64,000 bases of DNA from DASQHW01 sp963837155 (GTDB lineage Bacteria > Actinomycetota > Acidimicrobiia > IMCC26256 > PALSA-610), in the NCBI GenBank assembly GCA_963837155.1, contig CAWIMB010000002.1, forward strand, positions 3,472,001 through 3,536,000, written 5' to 3'. The stretch's first letter is position 1, and each line of letters begins with the position of its first letter. Below the pieces are notes generated by a model. The model made no database searches. It was not told the DNA's origin and was given only the letters and a program-made list of their open reading frames with translations. Shown piece after piece: positions 55,249 to 63,913 of the stretch. A program made the position numbers and the translations under genes.

Positions 55249-56700
55249 ATGCGGGGAAAGCTTGTTCTCTTGATCGCCAGCCTCGTGCTCGCGTCGACAG
55301 TCGCGTTCGCGACTGCAGCCGCCGCAGCCAGCACGAAGCACCTGCACTTCGAGTACGGGCCGGTGCACATCGACCCGGGCCAGAACATCATCCAGTTCAG
55401 CGGCAGCCAGGTACCCAAGCCGACCACCGACGGTTGGATAACCGGCATCAAGCCGAACCTGTTGCTCCCCGACAACTCCGTTCCGCCGGTCGACATCATC
55501 CACCTCCACCATGCGGTGTGGCTCAACCAGTCGCGGTCGGACGCGACGCGGCCGTCGTTGCCCGAGCGGTTCTTCGCGACCGGCGAAGAGAAGACGCGGC
55601 TCCAGCTGCCGAAGCCGTACGGCTATCCGACACACCCGAGCGACAACTGGCTCCTCAACTACATGATCCACGACCTGGTCGACCGGCCGTTCGACGTGCG
55701 GATCACCTACGACCTCGACTTCGTGCCGATGCCGCAGAACAAGCCGCTCACCAACGTCGTCCCGGTCTGGATGGACGTGCAGAACGGTTCGATCTACCCG
55801 GTGTTCGACGTGCACCGCGGCACGGGCACCAACGGCCAGTTCACGTATCCCGACCAAGCCATCAACCCGTATCCGGGTGCACCGAAGAACGTGTGGACGG
55901 TGCCGAGCGCCGGCAAGCTCGTGTGGGCCGGCGGGCACTTACATCCAGGTGGGTTGTGGGACGACCTGTTCGTCGATCGCGGCGGGCAGAGCGCGCACGT
56001 GTTCCGCTCCAACGCGAAGTACTTCGAGAAGGCCGGCCCAGTGTCGTGGGACGTCTCGCTCAACGTCACGAACACGAAGTGGAACGTCGGTTTGCAGGCC
56101 GGCGACAAGCTGCGGATCTCGACGACGTATGACTCGAGCCAGTGGTCGTGGTACGAGACGATGGGCATCATGATGCTCTGGTTCGCGCCCAACGAGAGCG
56201 GCACGAACCCGTTCGCGCTGACGACCAAGCAGCTGAAGGGCAAGCTCACCCACGGCCACCTGAAGGAGAACAACAACCACGGTGGCAAGTTCGATCCCGA
56301 CCTGCCCGACCCGAACACGCTGGCGAGCGGTCCGCTGACGAGCGGCGTCGACATCAACAACTACGAGTACGAGCCCGGCGACCTGGACAACGCGACGCAG
56401 ACGCCGACGGTGAAGGCGGGCCAGTCGATCAAGTTCACCAACGACGACGCGCCCGCGTCGGGCTACGGCACGTGGCACACGATCACGTCGTGCCAGCTGC
56501 CGTGCAACCTGTCGACGGGTGTCGCGTACCCGACCGCGAACGCGTCGATCGAGTTCGACTCGGGCCAGCTGGGCAACAACGGCGAACCGACCGCGGGCCG
56601 GCTCACGTGGGACACGCCCAACAACTTGCCGAACGGCACGTACGCGTTCTTCTGTCGCGTGCACCCGTTCATGCGCGGCTCGTTCCGGGTGGTGCCATAG
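55249..56700 (+). CDS. Secreted copper protein: His-rich N-terminal domain plus cupredoxin C-terminal domain
   Basis: ATG 55249 (MRGKLVLLIASLVLASTVAF) opens a signal peptide; the product has 483 residues. The N-terminal about 330 residues include HLHHAVWLN and VWAGGHLHPGGLWDD, pairs of His reminiscent of type II copper monooxygenase domains. The C-terminal about 110 residues have the blue-copper ligand pattern GTWHTITSC (His) and FFCRVHPFMRGSF (Cys-x2-His-x2-Met). Electron transfer between the two sites is an inference. No partner enzyme is adjacent. Confidence 0.65.
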   Translation: MRGKLVLLIASLVLASTVAFATAAAAASTKHLHFEYGPVHIDPGQNIIQFSGSQVPKPTTDGWITGIKPNLLLPDNSVPPVDIIHLHHAVWLNQSRSDATRPSLPERFFATGEEKTRLQLPKPYGYPTHPSDNWLLNYMIHDLVDRPFDVRITYDLDFVPMPQNKPLTNVVPVWMDVQNGSIYPVFDVHRGTGTNGQFTYPDQAINPYPGAPKNVWTVPSAGKLVWAGGHLHPGGLWDDLFVDRGGQSAHVFRSNAKYFEKAGPVSWDVSLNVTNTKWNVGLQAGDKLRISTTYDSSQWSWYETMGIMMLWFAPNESGTNPFALTTKQLKGKLTHGHLKENNNHGGKFDPDLPDPNTLASGPLTSGVDINNYEYEPGDLDNATQTPTVKAGQSIKFTNDDAPASGYGTWHTITSCQLPCNLSTGVAYPTANASIEFDSGQLGNNGEPTAGRLTWDTPNNLPNGTYAFFCRVHPFMRGSFRVVP

Positions 56701-56707
56701 CCGGCCC

Positions 56708-57644
56708 ATGAGCACCGAGATGCGAGTGATGCGACTGGCGGACGGCCGCGACCCTCGCGTGGATGGAACTCGGCGATCCCGATGGCGCGCCGATCTTCAT
56801 CTTTCACGGCTCGCCCGGGACGGCCGACCAGTTCGTGCCGGTCAGCAATACGGCAGCCGCGGCGCACGTGCGCCTGATCTCCCTTGACCGGCCCGGCTAC
56901 CGACGCAGCAGCTATCACCGGTCGCGCACGTTCGCCGATTTCGCGAACGACGTCGCGCAGCTCGCCGATCACTTGCGGCTCGACACGTTCGCGGTCGCGG
57001 GTCACTCGAGCGGTGCACCCCACGCGGCCGCGTGTGCGCGCTTCCTGCCTCGGCGCGTCACCGCGTGCGCCATCATCTGCGGGCCGGCGCCGCCCGTACG
57101 CCGCGACTATCCGGGCTGGAGCGACGGCATGCTCCCGACGAACCGCGTCGTCAACGCGGTGTGCCGGCGCTGGCCGCCGACGCTGGACCCGCTGGCGGCC
57201 GCAATCTGGATGGTCGTGTTGCGCCCGTTGATGACGCTCGCCCTCGCCCGGGCCCGCAAAGACCCGGAGCGAGCGATACAAACGTTCTTGTCGCAGTTGC
57301 CCGCGCCTGACATGGAGGTGATGGCGCGGCCCGAGATCCGGGCGAACGTCCTCGAGGAGATCCGAAATGTGACCGCCGACGACGTCGGGCGTACCGCCAT
57401 GCAGGACATGGCGATCGGTGATCGCGATTGGGGCTTCCGGCTCGAAGACATCACCGTGCCCGTGCACCTCTGGCACGGCGACCTCGATCGCAACATCCCG
57501 ATCGCCCAAGGCGTTCTGCAAGCCGAGCTCATCCCCAACTCGACGCTGCACAGATGTCCCGGCGAGGGGCACTCGCTGTACGTCGATCACATGCCGGAGA
57601 TCCTGGAGACGCTCACCGGCGCACCGACTGCGCGCCGGATGTAG
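56708..57644 (+). CDS. Alpha/beta hydrolase, frame broken near start
   Basis: ATG 56708 (MSTEMRVMRLADGR) is followed by a break at 56752-56754; removing one C of CCC gives RDLAWMELGDPDGAPIFIFH and continuity to 57644, about 311 residues. FHGSPGTADQFVPVS (oxyanion), VAGHSSGAPHAAACAR (Ser), LWHGDLDRNIPIAQG (Asp) and PGEGHSLYVDH (His) mark the triad. It is a paralogue of the gene at 30320. It is immediately upstream of the ABC transporter operon. Confidence 0.85.
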
Positions 57645-57674
57645 CGTTTCGCAACTCGCTCCGGGAGGCACCGC

Positions 57675-58934
57675 ATGCACCGTCGCATGGTCGCTGTGTT
57701 CGTGCTCATGGCGTTCGTGATGAGCGCGTGCGGCGCCCGGTTCAAGGACCACGAGGAAACGGGCGCGCCCGCCGGCACGCCGGCCGCGGGCGGTCCCGTC
57801 GTGACAACGCCACCGACAACCGTCGGCAGCGGCATCACCGGTCCGGGCGCAACACCGGGCATCACCGCGACCGAGATCAAGATCGGGTACCTGCTCCCGA
57901 TCACCGGCGCGGCGCCGATCCCCGTGCAGTTCGACAAGGGCGTCAACGCGTACTGGAGCTACCTCAACGCGCGCGGCGGCATCGACGGCCGCAACGTGAA
58001 GGTCGTCATCGAGGACACGCAGTCGCAGGCCGAGGTCGGCAAGGACAAGGCCAAGAAGCTCATCGAAGATGATCACGTGTTTGCGGTCGTCGTGCTCGAC
58101 CGGCTCGAGAACCAACAGGCGATCGGTGAGTACCTGAACTCGCGCAAGGTCCCGAACATCGAGATCCAAACGCCGGCGAACCTCGCGGCCGATCAGATCT
58201 GGACGTTCGGGGTCACGATCGACCACGCGGTGCAGGGCAAGCTCATCGCGGACTACTTCGTGAAGGTCCTGCACGCCCAGAAGGTCGGGATCGTGTCCGA
58301 GAACACACCGACGCTCGACCCCGGGCGCAACGAATTCTCGAAGGAGATCAAGGCGCTCGGCGCGGACGTCGCGTACGCCAAGACCGTCGAGGGCCAGCAG
58401 AACGACTTCTCGAACGAAGCGCTCGCGCTTTCGAACTCGGGCGCGACCGCGGTGTGGCTCTACATGGCGCCGACAACCGCGGCCGCGCTCGCGAACCAGT
58501 CCGACTCGACCGGTTTCCATCCGATCTGGTTCGCCAACTCGATTTCGTGGGCGTTCGACCTCACGTTCGCGGTCGGGCCGAAGTCGTTGCGGGGCGCGCG
58601 CACGTTCAGCCCGTGGCTCCCGCTCGCCGATCCGCGCACCGACACCTACAAGCAGGCGTATACGAAGCAGAACCCGGGGGCGACGCCCGACGACCTCGGC
58701 CTCGTCGGCTGGGGTGTCGGGCAGATCGTGGCGAAGGGCCTCGAGAACGCCAAGCCCGAGCTCGGCCAGAACTCGTTCCGGGACGCGATGCAGCACCTGC
58801 ACTTCAAGCCCGACGTCTGGGCTCCGATCACCTTCGACGACGGCGTGCGGGAAGGTGCCAACGTCGTCGCGGTACTGAAGGAAGAAGGCGGAAACCACTG
58901 GGCGCTCGAGCACGACTTCACCGCGGGGTTCTGA
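57675..58934 (+). CDS. Branched-chain amino-acid-type ABC transporter substrate-binding lipoprotein
   Basis: The 419-residue protein starts at ATG 57675. The signal ends at a lipobox with Cys19 (AFVMSAC), then a Thr/Pro-rich linker. The type I periplasmic-binding fold begins TEIKIGYLLPITGAAPIPVQ and continues ARGGIDGRNVKVVIEDTQSQ, with QKVGIVSENTPTLDPGRNEF in the second lobe. It captures the solute outside the membrane. Ligands of this family range from amino acids to amides and aromatic acids, so the substrate is not certain. It begins the operon 57675-62438. Confidence 0.9.
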   Translation: MHRRMVAVFVLMAFVMSACGARFKDHEETGAPAGTPAAGGPVVTTPPTTVGSGITGPGATPGITATEIKIGYLLPITGAAPIPVQFDKGVNAYWSYLNARGGIDGRNVKVVIEDTQSQAEVGKDKAKKLIEDDHVFAVVVLDRLENQQAIGEYLNSRKVPNIEIQTPANLAADQIWTFGVTIDHAVQGKLIADYFVKVLHAQKVGIVSENTPTLDPGRNEFSKEIKALGADVAYAKTVEGQQNDFSNEALALSNSGATAVWLYMAPTTAAALANQSDSTGFHPIWFANSISWAFDLTFAVGPKSLRGARTFSPWLPLADPRTDTYKQAYTKQNPGATPDDLGLVGWGVGQIVAKGLENAKPELGQNSFRDAMQHLHFKPDVWAPITFDDGVREGANVVAVLKEEGGNHWALEHDFTAGF

Positions 58935-58952
58935 CCAGTGACGGGGCACTAG

Positions 58953-59837
58953 GTGGTCGCTCGGATCATCACTGGCCTGTCGGCGGGTGCGGCCTACGCG
59001 CTTGTCGCCGTCGGCGTGGTGTTGATCTTCAAGTGCACGCGCGTGCTGTCGATCGCCCAGGGTGAGATCGGCGCGTTCGGGTTCTTCATCGGGCTGCGGT
59101 GGGCGGCGCGGGGAATGCCGGGGCTCGGTTGGCATCCGGCGCGCTTCGTCACGCTGATCATCGCGGTCGCCGTCGGCGCACTGCTCGGCGGCCTCATCGA
59201 ACGCATCGTGATCCGCCCGCTCGTCGATCGACCACCGCTCGACGCGCTCATCGCCACTCTCGGGATCGCGCTGTTCCTCGCGCTGCTCGAGAAGGAGTTG
59301 TTCGGCACCGCGACGCAGTTCGCGCCGTCACCGGTCGGCGAGTGGAAGGTCACGGTGCTCGGTGCGACGCTGATCGCGCCGCGCATCGTCGCGCTGGTCG
59401 CGGCGGCCATCGTCGCGATCGCGATCTACCTGTTCTTCTCGCGCACGCGGTTCGGGCTCGCGGTGCGCGCGACGACCGGTGACAGCACGGTCGCCCAGCT
59501 CATGGGTGTGCGCGTGAACCGCGTGTACCGCTTCGCGTGGGTGACGGCGGGCGCGCTCGCGGGGCTGGGTGCCGCGCTGCTCGGTCCCGCGTTCGGTGGA
59601 CTGACACCGTTCGCGATGACGAAGTTCTCGCTGCGAGCGCTGGCGGGCGCGGTGATCGGGGGCCTCGACTCGATCTGGGGTGCGATCGTCGGCAGCTTGC
59701 TGGTGGGCGTGCTCGAAGCCGTCGTCGGCGGCCAGTTCGCAACGTCGGGGACGGCCGAGCTCGCGGTGCTGCTGCTCGTCATCGGCACTTTGGTCGTGCG
59801 CCCGCAAGGCTTGCTCGGCACCGAAGGCGCGACCTGA
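58953..59837 (+). CDS. LivH-type ABC transporter permease
   Basis: GTG 58953 (VVARIITGLSAGAAYALVAV) gives 294 residues and about eight hydrophobic segments. Typical LivH positions are GLSAGAAYALVAVGVVLIFK, RVLSIAQGEIGAFGFFIGLR, VRATTGDSTVAQLMGVRVNR and GGLDSIWGAIVGSLLVGVLE. It forms half of the membrane channel together with the LivM part of the next gene. Confidence 0.9.
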   Translation: MVARIITGLSAGAAYALVAVGVVLIFKCTRVLSIAQGEIGAFGFFIGLRWAARGMPGLGWHPARFVTLIIAVAVGALLGGLIERIVIRPLVDRPPLDALIATLGIALFLALLEKELFGTATQFAPSPVGEWKVTVLGATLIAPRIVALVAAAIVAIAIYLFFSRTRFGLAVRATTGDSTVAQLMGVRVNRVYRFAWVTAGALAGLGAALLGPAFGGLTPFAMTKFSLRALAGAVIGGLDSIWGAIVGSLLVGVLEAVVGGQFATSGTAELAVLLLVIGTLVVRPQGLLGTEGAT

Positions 59838-59838
59838 G

Positions 59839-61683
59839 ATGCGCCCGTCGCCGTCGCGCATCGCGTCGCTCATCGTTGTCGTCGCCGTGATCGGCGGGTC
59901 GTTCCTGGTGGGCGACGTCAAGCTCTCGATCCTCGTCGGCGTGATCGTCACCGCGATCGCCGCGCTCGGGCTCGACGTCCTCGTCGCGCGCACCGGCGAG
60001 CTCTCGCTCGCCCACGCCGCGTTCCTCGGGGTCGGCGCGTTCACCGCGATCAACGTGGGCAGCCGCGGTGCGTCGTGGCCGGTCGCGATCCTCGCCGCGG
60101 TCGCGGTGACGTCGGCCGCGGCGACGATCGCCGGGTTGCCGTCGCTGCGCATCCGCGGCCTGCAGGTCGCGATCACCACGCTCGCGTTCCAGCAGTTCGC
60201 CGACGTCTTCCTGTTCACGCGCAGCGACGTCACCGCCGCCGGGCGCACGTGGAGCCGGCCGGAGTTCCTGCAGAGCGACATCCGCATGTACGTGTTCGCG
60301 CTGACGCTGCTCGCACTCGTGCTCGTCGTCCGGCGCCGGGTCGCGGTGACGAAGGCGGGCCGGTCGTTCCTCGCGGTGCGCGACATCCGCGACCGGGCGC
60401 GCGTCTTCGGCGTCGAGCCGGGCCCGAACAAGTTGCTCGCGTACGCGATCTCGGGCGCGATCGTCGGCCTCGGCGGCAGCCTGTTCGCGCTCAAGGCGGG
60501 ATCGATCAGCGCCAAGGACCCGTTCCTATTACTCGAGTCGCTGCAGCTGGTTGCGATCCTCGTCGTCGGCGGCACCGGCTCGGCCGCCGGGATCGTGACC
60601 GCGGCGGTGATCGTGAAGGGTCTCCCGCAGTTCATGTCGACGATCCCGTTCACCGATTTGAAAGCCGACCGGATCGTGCCGATCGGGTCGGCCGCGCTGC
60701 TCGTGATCGCGGTCGTCGTTGCGCCGGAAGGGATCGGCGGCTCCTACCGCGCGCTGGGCCGGCTCGTTGATCGCGTGTTCGGCGGACGCGCCGCGCGCGA
60801 ACGCCCGGAGCCCCGCCCGCGCCTCGTCGACGCGACCGCGTCCAGCGTCGCAGTGCTGCCGGCCGCCGAGCGCCCGCTCTCGTTGCGCATGCCGGTGCCC
60901 GCGCTGCTCGAGGCGTTCGACGTGCGCGTCGAGTACGGCGGCGTGACCGCGCTTGACGGCGTCTCACTCGAAGTGCGGCGCAGCGAGATCGTCGGGCTCA
61001 TCGGGGCCAACGGCGCGGGCAAGTCGACGTTCTTCAACGCGGTGTCCGGCCTCGCGCCGACCACCGGTTCCATCCGCTTCCGCGGTGTCGAGCTCGTTAA
61101 ACGGCCCGCGTCGATCCGGAGCGCGCTCGGGACGGCCCGCACGTTCCAAGACCTCGGTTTGGTGCGCGCCGAGAGCGTGCAGGAGAACGTGCTGCTCGCA
61201 CAGACGTGGATGGCGCGCTATCCCTCGGCGGTCGGCATCCTCGGACTCGGCGGCACGGTGCCGACCGAGCGCGAGTTGCGGCGGCGCGCCGCGATCGCGT
61301 TGGAGATCTTCGGGCTGGACCATCTCGCGCGCGAGCGCGTCGGGTCGCTGCCGTACGGCACGATGCGCATCGTCGAGATCGCGGCCGCGGTCGCGGCCGG
61401 GCCCGACCTGTTGCTGCTCGACGAAGCGACCGCCGGCCTCGGCCCCGAAGAGTCCCATGCGCTCGGCGACCGTTTTCTCGCGATCCGCGACGAGCTCGGC
61501 CTGACGCTCGTGATCGTCGAGCACCACGTGCCGCTCGTCGCGCGCGTGTGCGACTACGCGTACTGCCTCGAGTCAGGTGTCCTCATCGCCGAAGGCAAGC
61601 CCCTCGACGTGACCGCCGACCCGCGTGTCATCGAGTCGTTCCTCGGGCGCGCCGACGCCGCGAGCGGTGGGGCCGCACGGTGA
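59839..61683 (+). CDS. LivM permease fused to LivG-type ATPase
   Basis: ATG 59839 follows the LivH stop by one base; the product has 614 residues. Residues 1-315 are the LivM-like permease (ARTGELSLAHAAFLGVGAF, AFQQFADVFLFTRS, GVEPGPNKLLAYAISGAIVG). After a linker, residues about 355-610 form an ATPase with GLIGANGAGKSTFFNAVSGL, RVGSLPYGTMRIVEIAAAVA as signature region, and LLLLDEATAGLGPEE. Both parts are in one unbroken frame, so the fusion is probably real. It couples ATP use to transport with LivF. Confidence 0.9.
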   Translation: MRPSPSRIASLIVVVAVIGGSFLVGDVKLSILVGVIVTAIAALGLDVLVARTGELSLAHAAFLGVGAFTAINVGSRGASWPVAILAAVAVTSAAATIAGLPSLRIRGLQVAITTLAFQQFADVFLFTRSDVTAAGRTWSRPEFLQSDIRMYVFALTLLALVLVVRRRVAVTKAGRSFLAVRDIRDRARVFGVEPGPNKLLAYAISGAIVGLGGSLFALKAGSISAKDPFLLLESLQLVAILVVGGTGSAAGIVTAAVIVKGLPQFMSTIPFTDLKADRIVPIGSAALLVIAVVVAPEGIGGSYRALGRLVDRVFGGRAARERPEPRPRLVDATASSVAVLPAAERPLSLRMPVPALLEAFDVRVEYGGVTALDGVSLEVRRSEIVGLIGANGAGKSTFFNAVSGLAPTTGSIRFRGVELVKRPASIRSALGTARTFQDLGLVRAESVQENVLLAQTWMARYPSAVGILGLGGTVPTERELRRRAAIALEIFGLDHLARERVGSLPYGTMRIVEIAAAVAAGPDLLLLDEATAGLGPEESHALGDRFLAIRDELGLTLVIVEHHVPLVARVCDYAYCLESGVLIAEGKPLDVTADPRVIESFLGRADAASGGAAR

Positions 61684-62438
61684 ACGAGATCCCCGAAACC
61701 CTGCTGGCCGTGGAAGACCTGTGCTCGGGCTACGGGTCGTTGCAGGTGCTGTTCAATGTCGATCTCGACGTGCGCACCGGCGAAGTCGTCGCGCTGATGG
61801 GATCGAACGGCGCGGGCAAGACGACGACGCTGAAGGCGATCACCGGCCAGCTGCGCAAGACCGGCGGGCGCGTGCGGTTCGCGGGTGTCGACGTCACGAA
61901 GGAACGCACCGAATCGCTGATCGCCCGGGGCATCAGCGTCGTGCCCGAAGGTCGCGGCATGCTCCGGGATCTCACCGTCGAAGAGAACCTCGAGATCGGC
62001 GGTTACACGATCCGCGACCGGCGCGCGGTCGTCGACGGGATCGAGCGCGCCTACGCGACGTTCCCGATTCTCCGCGAGCGGCACGAGCAGAAGGCGGGAC
62101 GGCTGTCCGGCGGCCAACAGCAGATGCTCGCGATCGCGCGGGCGTTGATGAGCAACCCGCGGCTGTTGCTCGTCGACGAGGCGTCGCTCGGTCTGTCGCC
62201 GGTGATGACCGAGACCGTGTTCGATCTGATCGCGGACGTGCGCCGGACGTCGGGCACGGCGGTGCTGCTCGTCGAGCAGAACGCGGCCGCGCTCGACCTC
62301 GCCGACCGCGCGTTCGTGCTCGAGAAGGGCCAGGTCGTCGACCGGGCCGAAGGCGCGGACATGCGCGCGATGCAGGGCCGCCTACGCGACGCGTACCTCG
62401 GCCGGCGCGAGGACGACCAGGAGGAAGCCGCACCATGA
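61680..62438 (+). CDS. LivF-type ABC transporter ATPase
   Basis: GTG 61680 overlaps the LivM-G stop (GTGA); the product has 252 residues. Walker A is ALMGSNGAGKTTTLKAITGQ, the signature GRLSGGQQQMLAIARALM, Walker B RLLLVDEASLGLSPVMTETV and the switch His is replaced by Gln-type context LLVEQNAAALDLADRAFVLE, as usual in LivF. PEGRGMLRDLTVEENLEIGG is the LivF-type Q-loop segment. It is the second ATPase of the transporter. Confidence 0.92.
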   Translation: MNEIPETLLAVEDLCSGYGSLQVLFNVDLDVRTGEVVALMGSNGAGKTTTLKAITGQLRKTGGRVRFAGVDVTKERTESLIARGISVVPEGRGMLRDLTVEENLEIGGYTIRDRRAVVDGIERAYATFPILRERHEQKAGRLSGGQQQMLAIARALMSNPRLLLVDEASLGLSPVMTETVFDLIADVRRTSGTAVLLVEQNAAALDLADRAFVLEKGQVVDRAEGADMRAMQGRLRDAYLGRREDDQEEAAP

Positions 62439-62471
62439 CATCCGGTTCCATCACGTGGAGGAGGTCCATTC

Positions 62472-62819
62472 GTGTCTGACACCAAGGGCCGCTGGCGGCT
62501 CGTCGTCGGCGTGGCGTGCCTCGCGGCGGCGGCCGTCGTCGGCATCGTCGGGTACATGAAGTTGAGCCTCGAACCGTCGCTCAACCACCAACTTCCTTAT
62601 CTCGCTTCGGCGGGCATGGCGTTGGTGCTGCTGTCGGCCGTCGGGGTCAGCCTCATCGTCACCGACCAGCTGCGCGTCGACGACCTCCGAATGCAAGAGC
62701 TGTCGGCGGCGATCGAACGCCTGGCCGACGCACTCGCGCCCGACGTCGAACGCCCCGCCCGCCGCGAAAAATGGAGCGGCCCCAACCCTGCCCTCGAAGT
62801 CCCACCCTCGTCGGAGTAA
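62472..62819 (+). CDS. Small two-helix membrane protein
   Basis: GTG 62472 is preceded by GGAGGAGG; the product has 115 residues. Two hydrophobic helices (LVVGVACLAAAAVVGIVGYM and LASAGMALVLLSAVGVSLIV) are followed by a polar helix (LRMQELSAAIERLADALAPD). No family is recognised. It lies 33 bases after livF and may be the last gene of the transporter transcript. Confidence 0.7.
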   Translation: MSDTKGRWRLVVGVACLAAAAVVGIVGYMKLSLEPSLNHQLPYLASAGMALVLLSAVGVSLIVTDQLRVDDLRMQELSAAIERLADALAPDVERPARREKWSGPNPALEVPPSSE

Positions 62820-62868
62820 CCCCCTGGGTGAGGCGTCGTGGAGGGAAACTGGTGCGCGCAGCGCCGCT

Positions 62869-63039
62869 CTACAGACCGGTCTTGCGCGACCACCAGCCGA
62901 GCCCGCGCCGGCGCACGACCCGGCGGAAGCGACGCTTGGCGTAGCGCTCGGCGCCGTCCTTCCCGGTCAGCACCTCGAAGTCACGTGTCGTACGTGAGAG
63001 CTTGTAGAGCCACGACGACAGCGGACGACGACGAGCCAC
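62869..63039 (-). CDS. Small basic protein, 56 residues
   Basis: GTG 63039 to TAG 62869 encodes VARRRPLSSWLYKLSRTTRD, then FEVLTGKDGAERYAKRRFRR and VVRRRGLGWWSRKTGL. It is highly basic (about one third Arg/Lys). Codon use and the three-base spacing to the upstream gene support it as a real gene. Similar small basic proteins occur in actinobacterial genomes; function is unknown. It might bind nucleic acid or membranes. Confidence 0.7.
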   Translation of the reverse strand: MARRRPLSSWLYKLSRTTRDFEVLTGKDGAERYAKRRFRRVVRRRGLGWWSRKTGL

Positions 63040-63042
63040 GTT

Positions 63043-63414
63043 TCAGATCGTCCCGTCGGACTTCGTCGGCGCGGTCGCTTCCACCACAGGTTCAAACGTT
63101 GCACCGGCACCTGCAGCCACGAAGGTGCCGAAGACACGCATGGCTCGGCCGAACCCAACGAGGAGGAGCGACGGAATGCCCGTCGAGAGTCCTACCACCG
63201 CGAACGTCATGATCCGCTGCGACGTCGTGTAGGTCTCGTCGGTGGAGACGCTGTCACTCATGCTGTTGAGCGCGACGAGAGCGAGGATCAGGGCGCCGGC
63301 GAGCGCAAGCCAACCGAGGGCTTCCAGTGCGATTCCGATGACCCGGAGGCCAAGTGCCTCGCCGCGGAGTTTCGACTTCGCCGGGTCGCTGAGTTCTTGC
63401 TCGTGCTGCGACAT
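63043..63414 (-). CDS. Small two-helix membrane protein
   Basis: ATG 63414 (MSQHEQELSDPAKSKLRGEA) gives 123 residues; GTG 63420 is an alternative. There are two hydrophobic segments (ALGWLALAGALILALVALNS and IMTFAVVGLSTGIPSLLLVG). The C-terminus is polar and Thr/Ala-rich. No family is recognised. It is probably cotranscribed with the 56-residue protein downstream. Confidence 0.65.
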   Translation of the reverse strand: MSQHEQELSDPAKSKLRGEALGLRVIGIALEALGWLALAGALILALVALNSMSDSVSTDETYTTSQRIMTFAVVGLSTGIPSLLLVGFGRAMRVFGTFVAAGAGATFEPVVEATAPTKSDGTI

Positions 63415-63511
63415 GTTCACCGACCCCTGGGAAAGGCTTCCGGATGGCCGCAACCTCTATCGGCCGAGTCGATGCGTCTGTGAGCCGCGATCATCGCTGC
63501 TCACAGACGCC

Positions 63512-63901
63512 TCACGTGGCGTCGGGGAAGTACTGGACCTCGACCGCGAACGGCAGCAGGTGCTGGAAGCGGAACTGGCCCCCGGTCGACTGGTCCTCGA
63601 CAGATACATCGGGGTGGTTGGCGCGCAGCTTGTTGCGCACGTCTGCGAGGTCTTCGGCGGAACGCACGAGCACGCCGAAGTGCTCGTAGCCATTCGTCGT
63701 CGCGGCGTTCGGTTGTTCCCGGAGGTTGATGTAGGTGTGGCGGCCGATCGCAATCGTCAGCCGATCGGGTAACGCCAGCGCTTTGATCTCTCGCCAGCCG
63801 AGCAGCTCGCCGTAGAAGTCGAGCACTTCCTTGCGATACGTGTCGGTCAACGTTCCTGGCGGCACGCTCATCGCGACGTGGCTGAGGCTGTGCGTCTTCA
63901 T
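63512..63901 (-). CDS. VOC (glyoxalase-like) family protein
   Basis: ATG 63901 (MKTHSLSHVAMSVPPGTLTD) gives 129 residues. The VOC module contains LSHVAMSVPPG, YGELLGWREIKAL, GYEHFGVLVRSAEDLADVRN and QHLLPFAVEVQYFPDA. The His and Glu positions for a metal are partly visible. The substrate is unknown. It is upstream of the window-edge RidA gene's neighbour on the same strand. Confidence 0.75.
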   Translation of the reverse strand: MKTHSLSHVAMSVPPGTLTDTYRKEVLDFYGELLGWREIKALALPDRLTIAIGRHTYINLREQPNAATTNGYEHFGVLVRSAEDLADVRNKLRANHPDVSVEDQSTGGQFRFQHLLPFAVEVQYFPDAT

Positions 63902-63913
63902 CTCACTCTCCTG

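Noticed and set aside
56463..59135. Very long minus-strand open frame opposite the hydrolase and transporter genes
   Set aside because: It is a high-GC shadow: no family motifs, Arg-rich composition, and it lies over genes with clear domains.
62435..62479. 14-codon open frame overlapping the livF stop
   Set aside because: It is too short to support, and the GGAGGAGG site inside it serves the GTG start at 62472.
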